Shown here: piece after piece, positions 54,760-62,139 of the stretch
Layout: each line of letters starts with the position of its first letter
How positions within the stretch are numbered: position 1 is the first letter of the stretch
Origin: Thermoanaerobacter wiegelii Rt8.B1
GTDB taxonomy: Bacteria > Bacillota > Thermoanaerobacteria > Thermoanaerobacterales > Thermoanaerobacteraceae
NCBI RefSeq assembly: GCF_000147695.2
Contig: NC_015958.1
Coordinates: forward strand, 350,501-414,500
Length of the DNA stretch: 64,000 nucleotides
Direction of reading: 5' to 3'
Program-made: the position numbers and the translations under genes
The notes under the pieces: generated by a model
What the model saw: only the letters and a program-made list of their open reading frames with translations
Database searches by the model: none
Told to the model about the DNA's origin: nothing

Positions 54760-54981
54760 TTGATTAAAGTAAAGGTATTTGGAACCTTTAAAGAGGGGAG
54801 AGAAAAGGAAATAAATTTTGATTATTTTGAGGGAATTACAGGAAGATTTATAATAAACAAACTTAACATAAAAGAAGAAGCTGTAGCAATATTTTTAGTA
54901 AATGGACTTGATGGGAAGCTTGATGATCCTCTTAGTGATGGAGATGTGATTTCCCTTTTTCCACCTGTTGGTGGTGGTTGA
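54760..54981 (+). CDS. moaD: MoaD/ThiS-family sulfur carrier
   Basis: This 73-residue ubiquitin-fold protein ends in GG (LFPPVGGG), the C-terminus that is adenylated and thiocarboxylated to supply sulfur for the molybdopterin dithiolene. DGDVISLFPPVGGG is the family's closing motif. The start is TTG at 54760 behind AAGGGGTG, which comes from the ISLre2 remnant; a longer frame from 54724 has no site. It overlaps the downstream E1-like frame by four bases at most. Confidence 0.88.
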   Translation: MIKVKVFGTFKEGREKEINFDYFEGITGRFIINKLNIKEEAVAIFLVNGLDGKLDDPLSDGDVISLFPPVGGG

Positions 54982-54998
54982 GGGAAAGGAGTGTCTTT

Positions 54999-55676
54999 AT
55001 GGGAAGATACGACAGAAATATGAATATGCTATCTAAGGAAGAAAATGAAAAACTAAAGGACTTTAGGGTTTGTGTATTGGGATGTGGAGGATTAGGTGGG
55101 TATGCTATTGAAATGCTTGGTAGATTAGGTATAGGATATATAACTGCAGTTGATAAGGATGTTTTTGAGGAAACGAATTTAAACCGCCAGATTTTAAGTG
55201 ATATGAATTCATTGGGTAAAAGTAAAGCATTAATGGCGGCGGAAAGAATGAAACTTGTCAACCCAGAAGTTTTTGTAAAAGCTATTGTAGATGAATTTAA
55301 TTTTGAAAATGGAAAAGATATCATAAAAGGACATGATATTGTAATCGATGCTCTTGATAATATTGAGGGAAAGCTTACTTTACAGGATATCTGCGAGGAG
55401 CTTGGCATTCCATTTGTTCATGGTGCTATTGCGGGCTGGTATGGGCAGGTTACTACAGTTTTTCCTGGCGATAAGACGCTTAAGTTTTTGTATAAAAAAG
55501 AAATGAGGAAGGGAATTGAAAAAGAACTTGGCAATCCTTCGTTCACTCCTGCTCTTGTTGCTTCCATTCAAGTTAGTGAAGCACTAAAAGTTTTGATAGG
55601 AAGAGGAGAAGTATTAAGACGGAAGGTGTTATTTATAAATACCTTTGAGCAAGAATATGAGATTATAGTTCTTTGA
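54999..55676 (+). CDS. moeB: MoeB/ThiF/HesA-type adenylyltransferase
   Basis: This 225-residue E1-like enzyme adenylates the C-terminus of MoaD. The Rossmann motif is VCVLGCGGLGGYAIEMLGRL near residue 30, followed by DKDVFEETNLNRQ with the catalytic Arg and Asp-rich VIDALDNIEGKL. The paired CxxC zinc motifs found in many MoeB are not seen, so it is of the short HesA/ThiF type. The ATG at 54999 follows GGAAAGGAG; a TTG at 54978 also opens the frame. The riboswitch lies just downstream, not upstream, of this gene. Confidence 0.88.
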   Translation: MGRYDRNMNMLSKEENEKLKDFRVCVLGCGGLGGYAIEMLGRLGIGYITAVDKDVFEETNLNRQILSDMNSLGKSKALMAAERMKLVNPEVFVKAIVDEFNFENGKDIIKGHDIVIDALDNIEGKLTLQDICEELGIPFVHGAIAGWYGQVTTVFPGDKTLKFLYKKEMRKGIEKELGNPSFTPALVASIQVSEALKVLIGRGEVLRRKVLFINTFEQEYEIIVL

Positions 55677-55730
55677 AATTGGTGTACTATTGTAACGAAA
55701 GGACGAAATAAACTTAATATTTTATTACTT

Positions 55731-55876
55731 ATTCTCCGAGTCTGTAATCCTAGGGCAAGAGCTATGGATTATAGGCCGATAGGGTAGTGCTGGAAACGGT
55801 GCTGCCTCCCGCCTGGAAAGGAGAATAGGAAGGCTGCTATTCTCCTTTCGCATACTAAAACGAAAGGAGTTTTTTT
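55731..55876 (+). ncRNA. Molybdenum/tungsten cofactor riboswitch 1, OFF type
   Basis: The core has the Moco signatures CTCCGAG, GGCCGATAGGG, GCCTCCCG and GGAAAGGAGAA. P1 pairs ATTCTCC (55731-55737) with GGAGAAT (55820-55826). GGAGAATA (55820-55827) can instead pair with TATTCTCC (55838-55845) as an antiterminator. The terminator CTCCTTTCG (55842-55850) with CGAAAGGAG (55861-55869) and seven Ts overlaps that strand. Ligand binding should favour P1 and termination. Moco versus Tuco type was not resolved. Confidence 0.93.
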
Positions 55877-55880
55877 ATGA

Positions 55881-56447
55881 AGGTTCTTTGTCAATAGTTG
55901 GGGTGGGTATTTTTCTGAATGTTGTTATTGTAGGTCCTAAGAGTGATCCTGCAAAGGTACATCAAGCGGGTTCCCGCGGCGAGGGCTAAAGGTAGCTTGT
56001 TTCCGAAGGTAATATGAGGTTTCAAATGCTTGTAGAAGAGCTGTGAGAAACCTGAACTTGCGAGAATGTTTTATAATAGTAAAAGTGGCTTTCTACAGAT
56101 TTAGAGCATAGTCGCAGAAAGGGCAACGATAAGTATGATGATTTTTTAGGAGAGGGCTTTTCAGGTGCCCACTTATGTTTATACACTTTACGTTGTAGCT
56201 TCTGGTAGTCCTCAAGGTCTTTGCCGAAACTGTGCAAAAAGAGAGGAGGAGTGCTGCATACAGGACATTCATTGACATCTACTTCAGGAGGCTTAATGTG
56301 CCTGACATTCGACAACTACCACCTTCAACTCCAAGGGGAGGGAATCTTTCTTTTTTCTCAAATTTTCTCAAATCTTTTGGTATCAAATGTTGTAAGGTTT
56401 GATAGCCCTTAAAGGAAGGAGCATATCTGACAAACTGTCAATACCCT
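55881..56447 (-). mobile_element. Debris of an IS with zinc-ribbon transposase
   Basis: The region between the riboswitch and mobB contains the 5' part of a transposase on the minus strand and short TTGTCAATAGTTG / TATTGACAG end-like repeats. It has split the riboswitch from its gene. Boundaries are approximate. Confidence 0.55.
56022..56315 (-). pseudogene. Transposase zinc-ribbon N-terminal fragment
   Basis: The minus strand reads VRHIKPPEVDVNECPVCSTP, LFLHSFGKDLEDYQKLQRKV and, after a frameshift, YRCPFCDYALNL, a double-cysteine zinc ribbon of the kind that opens some clostridial transposases. The catalytic body is gone. Confidence 0.6.
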
Positions 56448-56461
56448 AGGAGGTATTAAAA

Positions 56462-57154
56462 TTGAAGATAATAGGTGTTATAGGAACAAAAGATACAGGT
56501 AAAACCACTCTTGTAACAAAAATTGTTAGAAAATTAGTGGATGAGGGGTACAGGGTTGTCACCCTGAAACACACCCATACAGGCTTTGATTTTGCAGATA
56601 AAGACACTGGTAAACACAGAGAAGCAGGGGCAGAGCTTGTAGTCGGTAGTGGAGAAGAAACCTTTTTTCTTCTTGGTAGGAAAATGGTGCTTGATGAACT
56701 TGTAGGTACTATCCAGCTTCTTGGGGATTTCGATTTCCTGGTTATCGAGGGTTTTAAAGAGATGCCCTATGCAAACATTTCCACTTCCACTGAAAATGAA
56801 TTCACAATAAGAAAGGTGGATCCATTCTCCCTTAAGGAGGAAGAATTGGATGAACTCATTGAAGTCATAAAGAACAGAAGTTACTGTTTGCTGCAGGGGC
56901 TTAACTGTAAAAAGTGTGGTTTTGAATCATGCAGGGACTTTGCAATGGCAAAGGTCCAGGGAGCTGCAGATGATATAAACTGTAAGAGCCAGCCAAAAGG
57001 GGCTCTTCTGAAAATAAATGGTCACCCGGTACCTATGAATCCATTTGTACAGGAATTTATATCAAAAACAGTTCTTGGTATGATCGATGCACTTGACATG
57101 AAAAACCACAAAATTGAGAAGGTTGAGTTAATTATAAAAAATAATTATGAATAA
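56462..57154 (+). CDS. mobB: MobB domain with C-terminal Fe-S tail
   Basis: This 230-residue protein begins with a GTPase-like MobB domain (IGVIGTKDTGKTTLVTKIV, HTHTGFDFADKD, FLVIEGFKEMPYANIST), which helps to load the guanine dinucleotide form of the cofactor. The tail has NCKKCGFESCRDFAMAKVQG and CKSQP, a C-x2-C-x4-C-x16-C pattern typical of a 4Fe-4S domain. The TTG start lies behind AGGAGG. Such fusions occur in strict anaerobes. It probably supplies the AOR cofactor. Riboswitch 1 lies 600 bases upstream. Confidence 0.85.
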   Translation: MKIIGVIGTKDTGKTTLVTKIVRKLVDEGYRVVTLKHTHTGFDFADKDTGKHREAGAELVVGSGEETFFLLGRKMVLDELVGTIQLLGDFDFLVIEGFKEMPYANISTSTENEFTIRKVDPFSLKEEELDELIEVIKNRSYCLLQGLNCKKCGFESCRDFAMAKVQGAADDINCKSQPKGALLKINGHPVPMNPFVQEFISKTVLGMIDALDMKNHKIEKVELIIKNNYE

Positions 57155-57370
57155 TGCACCATAAACGCATAGATGAATTGAAATTATTAGTTTAGGATAA
57201 TTACCACAGACTTAAGGATCTTATGACAGGAAGAGTAATGTGAAGTGTTATTAGTTTTTTTTAACCAATGCTGGTGTTCTTACTATAAATAATGTTGGGG
57301 TGGACAAAAATTATGTATCTAAGATCGCTTGACGAAGCTAATTAATCGAGATAAAAAAATTATTAAAAGT
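57155..57370. other. Leader region before riboswitch 2
   Basis: No gene; AT-rich leader. Confidence 0.4.
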
Positions 57371-57584
57371 AAGGAGAATAACTCTCCGAGCCTTTATGTC
57401 TAAGGGGCGAAGAGCCCTATGAGATAAAGGCCGATAGGGTATTGATGGAAACATCAATGCCTCCCGTGTTGGAAAGGAGAGGCAATGCATTTGCATTTAT
57501 GCAAAGCAAGAATGCGTAAGGTAAAGTAATTGTGTCCTTGCTTTGCGAAAACGATGCAGTGCCTTCTCCGGAAGGCATTTTTTT
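57371..57584 (+). ncRNA. Molybdenum/tungsten cofactor riboswitch 2, OFF type
   Basis: The aptamer has CTCCGAG, GGCCGATAGGG, TGCCTCCCG and GGAAAGGAG. P1 pairs CTCTCC (57382-57387) with GGAGAG (57476-57481). GGAGAGGCA (57476-57484) can pair with TGCCTTCTCC (57560-57569), which overlaps the terminator stem TGCCTTC-TCCG-GAAGGCA (57560-57577) ending in seven Ts. A stem of GCAAAGCAAG/CTTGCTTTGC lies between them. It stands before tupA, so cofactor excess should shut off tungstate uptake. Confidence 0.93.
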
Positions 57585-57696
57585 GTACCTTTGTTAGGGA
57601 CTAATTTTAATGGTAAAAGCTAAAGAATGGAATCTTTCCAGTTTTAATAGGTAAGGTTTAAACAAAAACTAATAGTGATGATGGAGGATGAATACC

Positions 57697-58575
57697 ATGG
57701 CAAGAATATCAAAGAAGTTTTTGATGATCCTTTTATATTCTATTTTGTTGTTTAGTTTATTTTCTCTGAACGGTTGTACAGGTTCTAAAACTTCAGAGAA
57801 GATTTCCCCAGGTAATCGAGATGTAATTTTGGCGACAACAACAAGCACGCAGGATAGTGGGCTTTTGGATTACCTTTTACCGATCTTTGAGAAAGAAACA
57901 GGATACAAAGTAAAAGTGGTTGCCGTGGGGACAGGACAGGCTCTGGAGATGGGAAAAAGGGGGGAAGCAGATGTTCTTCTTACACATGCTCCTGCGGCAG
58001 AGAAAGAACTTGTGGACAACAAGGATGTTATAAACTATCAGTTGGTAATGCACAATGATTTCATTGTGGTTGGTCCTTCAGAGGATCCAGCGCAAGTTAA
58101 GAATGCGGTTTCAGTAGAAGCAGCCTTTCAGGCGATTGCTGAAAAAGGTGTACCGTTTGTTTCGAGGGGTGATGATTCGGGTACACACAAAAAGGAATTG
58201 AGTTTATGGAAAGCAGCAGGGATTGATCCCAAGGGGAAGTCGTGGTATATAGAAAGCGGCACAGGAATGGGACAAACGCTCCTTATTGCTAACGAAAAAC
58301 GGGCGTATACACTAACTGATCGGGGAACATACCTTGCATACCGCGATAGATTAGATCTTACCATTGTTCGAGAAGGAGATAAGGGTCTTCTTAATATTTA
58401 TCACGTCATGCAGGTTAACCCCGAGAAACATCCTGGGAAACACATAAACAGCGATGGAGCCAAAGCTTTTATAGAGTTTATGATTTCGCCCAGAACGCAG
58501 GAACTTATTGGCAAATTTGGGGTAGACAAGTACGGGATGCCGCTCTTTTTCCCAGATGCTCAAAAAGGGAATTAG
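57697..58575 (+). CDS. tupA: Tungstate ABC transporter binding lipoprotein
   Basis: This protein of about 292 residues has a signal peptide ending in the lipobox LNGC (Cys 27). The mature part has the tungstate-binding motif ATTTSTQDSGLLDYLLP of TupA/WtpA proteins, then GTGQALEMGKRGEADVLL, RGDDSGTHKKEL and GTGMGQTLLIANE. TTTS is the hallmark of TupA, distinguishing it from ModA. It captures tungstate outside the cell. The ATG at 57697 lies behind GGAGG. Riboswitch 2 is its leader. Confidence 0.95.
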   Translation: MARISKKFLMILLYSILLFSLFSLNGCTGSKTSEKISPGNRDVILATTTSTQDSGLLDYLLPIFEKETGYKVKVVAVGTGQALEMGKRGEADVLLTHAPAAEKELVDNKDVINYQLVMHNDFIVVGPSEDPAQVKNAVSVEAAFQAIAEKGVPFVSRGDDSGTHKKELSLWKAAGIDPKGKSWYIESGTGMGQTLLIANEKRAYTLTDRGTYLAYRDRLDLTIVREGDKGLLNIYHVMQVNPEKHPGKHINSDGAKAFIEFMISPRTQELIGKFGVDKYGMPLFFPDAQKGN

Positions 58576-58715
58576 AATTAAGATAGGGAGTTGTTACGTT
58601 GTTTTAAAAAGGCTTCGTTTAAAAAAGGCAAAAAGCTCGGATTTAGCCAAAAAAATGGGATTTTTTAAGCTTGATTGAGCTAATTACAAAATATTGAGGT
58701 AGGAGTTGAATAAAA

Positions 58716-59414
58716 GTGGAGCTTATCTGGGAAGGCCTGAAAGGAGCATTCAAGTTTCTTGTTCATGGGGATCCAGAAATCAGAGAAATTACTCTTCTTT
58801 CTCTTAGGATTGCTGCGTGGGCTATAGGGATAAGTTCAGTCATTGGCCTTCCACTTGGGATTGCACTTGGAGTAAGCACGTTCCGTGGCAGGGATTTTCT
58901 TCTGACTTTAGCCAATACCGGCATGGGACTTCCACCGACAGTTGTGGGGCTTTGGGTAGCTATTGTGCTATGGCGTACCGGCCCTTTAGGAGGATTAAAG
59001 CTGATTTATACTCCTACTGCCATCATCATTGCTGAAGTAATTCTTACCGTGCCTATTATTATAGCTTTGGTAGCTGCAGCTGCGTCGGATAAAAAAGCTA
59101 AATTACACGATTTTTTTCTTTCTTTAGGGTTGAACCCTCTTCAATATATGTGGCTTTTACTTCGGGAAATTCGTAGCTCAGTTTTAACAGCAATCATTGC
59201 CGGTTTTGGACGTGCAATTTCGGAGGTAGGAGCAGCAATGATGGTAGGAGGGAACATCGCTGGGGAAACCCGCACGCTTACCACCGCTATTGTTCTTGAA
59301 GTATCTAAGGGTGAGTTTGACCGCGCGTTAGCGATAAGTTTTGTACTTCTTGCCTTATCGTTTTCTATTACTGCCTTTATTACCCACCTTCAGTATCAAC
59401 AAAACTTAAAGTAG
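58716..59414 (+). CDS. tupB: Tungstate ABC transporter permease
   Basis: This 232-residue inner-membrane permease has about six helices and the ABC-type EAA loop region EVGAAMMVGGNIAGETRTLT. The N-terminus is PLGIALGVSTFRGR. It forms the channel of the tungstate importer with TupA and TupC. The GTG follows GAGGTAGGAG. The gene order tupA, tupB, tupC matches other bacteria. Confidence 0.95.
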   Translation: MELIWEGLKGAFKFLVHGDPEIREITLLSLRIAAWAIGISSVIGLPLGIALGVSTFRGRDFLLTLANTGMGLPPTVVGLWVAIVLWRTGPLGGLKLIYTPTAIIIAEVILTVPIIIALVAAAASDKKAKLHDFFLSLGLNPLQYMWLLLREIRSSVLTAIIAGFGRAISEVGAAMMVGGNIAGETRTLTTAIVLEVSKGEFDRALAISFVLLALSFSITAFITHLQYQQNLK

Positions 59415-59464
59415 AAGCGGGAAAAACAAGAAATAATTAGATTAAAGAAAGGAGGTAGAGGAGT

Positions 59465-60226
59465 ATGAATTATATGTTTGAACGCAAAGCTACCGATTTT
59501 CGGGATATAGAGAATCAAACGCCGGTTATTATAGCCGAAGATATTAGTGTACGGCGCAATGAACGCTTTATCCTGCGAAACATAAGCCTCGTTTTGCATC
59601 AAGGGGAACGTTTGGGACTTGCGGGTCCCAATGGTTCAGGAAAAAGTACGCTCCTTAAAGTCTTATCCTTACTAATTCCACCGTCTTCTGGGAGGCTTAC
59701 AGTTCTTGGCTTTATGGGAGACGGGCGGTCTTCAGTGACTGTTCGCCGAAAGATGTCTATCGTCTTTCAACAACCGACGACGCTCACAGGGAGTGTTTTG
59801 CAAAACGTGAGTATTCCCCTGCGCATGCGAGGACTTTCTGCCCGAGAAGCAACCAAGCGGGCATATGAGTGGCTTAAGTGTTTTGATTTAGAAAAGCTTG
59901 CTTTTCAGCGGATACATACGCTTTCTGGGGGAGAACTTGCACGTCTTCAGCTAGCAAGGGCGTTTGCTATGGAACCGGAAATTTTGTTCCTTGATGAACC
60001 TTTTGCAGCAGTGGATGCTACTTCACGCAGTCCACTAAAGGTCCTTCTTCGGGAGATTCTGGCAAAAAACAAGGTTTCACTGCTTCTTATTAGTCATGAT
60101 TTTCGTGACCTTCTCGATCTTACTGAGCGCACGCTGGTTCTTTTGGATGGGCACATTGTTGCACAAGGTAAAACCCAAACTTTGCGCATACAATCTCCAC
60201 TCGTGCGTGAGATTTTTCCGGAGTAA
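59465..60226 (+). CDS. tupC: Tungstate ABC transporter ATPase
   Basis: This 253-residue ATPase has Walker A GPNGSGKST, Q-loop IVFQQPTTL, signature LSGGELARLQLARA and Walker B ILFLDEPFAAVD. It hydrolyses ATP to drive tungstate uptake through TupB. The ATG follows AAGGAGGTAGAGG. Codon use is richer in G/C than its neighbours, as in tupB, hinting at different origin. The next gene unit starts 180 bases on. Confidence 0.95.
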   Translation: MNYMFERKATDFRDIENQTPVIIAEDISVRRNERFILRNISLVLHQGERLGLAGPNGSGKSTLLKVLSLLIPPSSGRLTVLGFMGDGRSSVTVRRKMSIVFQQPTTLTGSVLQNVSIPLRMRGLSAREATKRAYEWLKCFDLEKLAFQRIHTLSGGELARLQLARAFAMEPEILFLDEPFAAVDATSRSPLKVLLREILAKNKVSLLLISHDFRDLLDLTERTLVLLDGHIVAQGKTQTLRIQSPLVREIFPE

Positions 60227-60407
60227 AGTTTTTCGGGATACAAAGGTTGCTCAATATGTCTCTACTCTAATACTTATTTAAGCAGTTTGCGAAAAAAGTT
60301 TTTTATTTCAAGTAGAAGGAATACTAATTACTATACTTTTATTATAAATGAAGGCAGGATAAAAAAATAAATTAGTGAGGAAAAGCAAGAAAGGGGATGA
60401 TAAATTA
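60227..60407. other. Spacer between tupC and moaB
   Basis: AT-rich; no gene or clear structure. Confidence 0.4.
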
Positions 60408-60905
60408 ATGATTAAAGTTGCTATTTTGACTGTTAGTGACAAGGGTTTTAGAGGAGAGAGAATTGACACAACATCATCTGCTATAAAAGAAGTTTTAGAT
60501 CCAGCGATATATTCTATTGAAGAAATAAGAATCGTTCCAGATGAAATAGAAGATATAAAACGTGAACTAATAAGATTTTGTGATGAATTAAAAGTTGACC
60601 TTGTTTTGACAAATGGAGGAACTGGATTTTCAAAGAGGGACGTAACACCAGAAGCAACGATGGCTGTGGTTGAGAAATTGGTTCCTGGAATTCCAGAAGC
60701 AATGAGGGCAAAGTCTTTAGAAATAACTCCACATGCTATGCTATCTCGTGCAGTTGCAGGAATTAGAAAGAGCACTTTAATCATAAATCTTCCAGGAAGC
60801 CCTAAGGGGGCTGTTGAAAACTTAAATGTTGTTTTACCTGCTCTTAAGCATGGAATTGAGATTTTAAAGGGTGAAGCTTCAGAATGTGCAAGAAAGGACG
60901 ATTAA
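60408..60905 (+). CDS. moaB: MoaB/MogA-type cofactor biosynthesis protein
   Basis: This 165-residue protein of the MogA/MoaB fold adenylates molybdopterin before metal insertion. It has AILTVSDKGFRGERIDTTS, the binding loop TNGGTGFSKRDVTPEAT and NLPGSPKGAVENL. The ATG at 60408 lies behind AAAGGGG; a longer frame from 60375 includes that site and is not favoured. It is followed by moeA with only one base between. Confidence 0.92.
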   Translation: MIKVAILTVSDKGFRGERIDTTSSAIKEVLDPAIYSIEEIRIVPDEIEDIKRELIRFCDELKVDLVLTNGGTGFSKRDVTPEATMAVVEKLVPGIPEAMRAKSLEITPHAMLSRAVAGIRKSTLIINLPGSPKGAVENLNVVLPALKHGIEILKGEASECARKDD

Positions 60906-60906
60906 A

Positions 60907-62130
60907 ATGGAACTTTTAAAACTTGTTACAGTAAAAGAGGCAAAGGAGATAATAGAAAAAAATATTAGTTTTAAACCTGGCATAGAGAAAATAAGTATTT
61001 TAAATTCGTTAGGAAGGATTTTAGCAGAAGACATATATGCACCGGAAAATGTTCCCGATTTTAGAAAATCAACCGTTGATGGATATGCTGTGATTTCGAG
61101 TGATGTTTTTGGAGCGAGTGAGAGTTTACCTGCAATTTTAAAGCTTGTTGGAGAAGTCAAGATAGGAACGGAACCAACCCTGGATATAATGCCAGGAGAG
61201 TGCATGTATGTTCCAACAGGGGGTATGCTTCCTAAAAGTGCCGATACTGTTGTTATGATTGAATACACAGAAAAACTTGATGATGAAACTATTTTAGTCA
61301 ATAAACCAGCTGCGCCCTTTCAAAACATAATTGAAATTGGAGAAGATGTAAAAAAAGGTGAACTCATTTTAAAAAAAGGCACAAAATTGAGACCCTACGA
61401 GATAGGGGTTTTATCAAGTCTTGGAATATTAGAGGTGGAGGTTTATAAAAAAGTAAAGGTTGGAATTATTTCCACAGGCGATGAGATAGTGGACCCTAAG
61501 GAGAAAATTAATAAAGGACAGGTCAGGGACATAAATAGCTATCTGTTATACTCTCTGTGTCTTGAAGAAGGAGCAGAGCCTGTTCTATACGGCATTGTTA
61601 AAGATGATTATGAAAAATTAAGAGAGAAATTGCAAGCGGCAATAAGTGAATGCGATTTAGTTTTGATGTCGGGTGGCAGTTCAGCCGGCAACAAAGATGA
61701 AACTCTCAGGGTTATAGGTTCATTTGAAAATTCGAATATTTTTATTCATGGAGTTGCTATACGACCTGGGAAACCTACGATTGTTGGAAAAGTAGGGGAT
61801 AAATTCATATTTGGACTTCCGGGGCATCCACTGGCCTGTGCGGCAATATTTAAAACCCTTGTTATTCACTATTTGGACAGGATAAAGAATTTTGAAAGAG
61901 AAGAATATCCGGTTGAGTGCAGGTTTGCCGTAAACTATCATAAGGCTGAGGGTAGAGCAGAATTTTTACCTATTAGTATAAAAGAAGCGGAAGGAAAATT
62001 AATTGCGTATCCCACTTATTATGAATCAGGGCTTATATCTCGTTTTGCAAAATCCTTTGGATATGTTTACATTGAAAAAGAATTAGAGGGCATATCTGAA
62101 GGACAAATAGTTAAAGTTTATAAATTTTAG
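60907..62130 (+). CDS. moeA: MoeA-type metal insertase
   Basis: This 407-residue protein has four MoeA domains: FRKSTVDGYAVIS near the N-terminus, VPTGGMLPKSADTVVMIEYTE, then GIISTGDEIVDP, and the central GGSSAGNKDETLRV and RPGKPTIVGKV motifs. It ends in the small barrel domain. It inserts molybdate or tungstate into adenylated molybdopterin. The ATG at 60907 follows GAAAGG and lies one base after the moaB stop. Confidence 0.95.
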   Translation: MELLKLVTVKEAKEIIEKNISFKPGIEKISILNSLGRILAEDIYAPENVPDFRKSTVDGYAVISSDVFGASESLPAILKLVGEVKIGTEPTLDIMPGECMYVPTGGMLPKSADTVVMIEYTEKLDDETILVNKPAAPFQNIIEIGEDVKKGELILKKGTKLRPYEIGVLSSLGILEVEVYKKVKVGIISTGDEIVDPKEKINKGQVRDINSYLLYSLCLEEGAEPVLYGIVKDDYEKLREKLQAAISECDLVLMSGGSSAGNKDETLRVIGSFENSNIFIHGVAIRPGKPTIVGKVGDKFIFGLPGHPLACAAIFKTLVIHYLDRIKNFEREEYPVECRFAVNYHKAEGRAEFLPISIKEAEGKLIAYPTYYESGLISRFAKSFGYVYIEKELEGISEGQIVKVYKF

Positions 62131-62139
62131 GAGGGTGCT

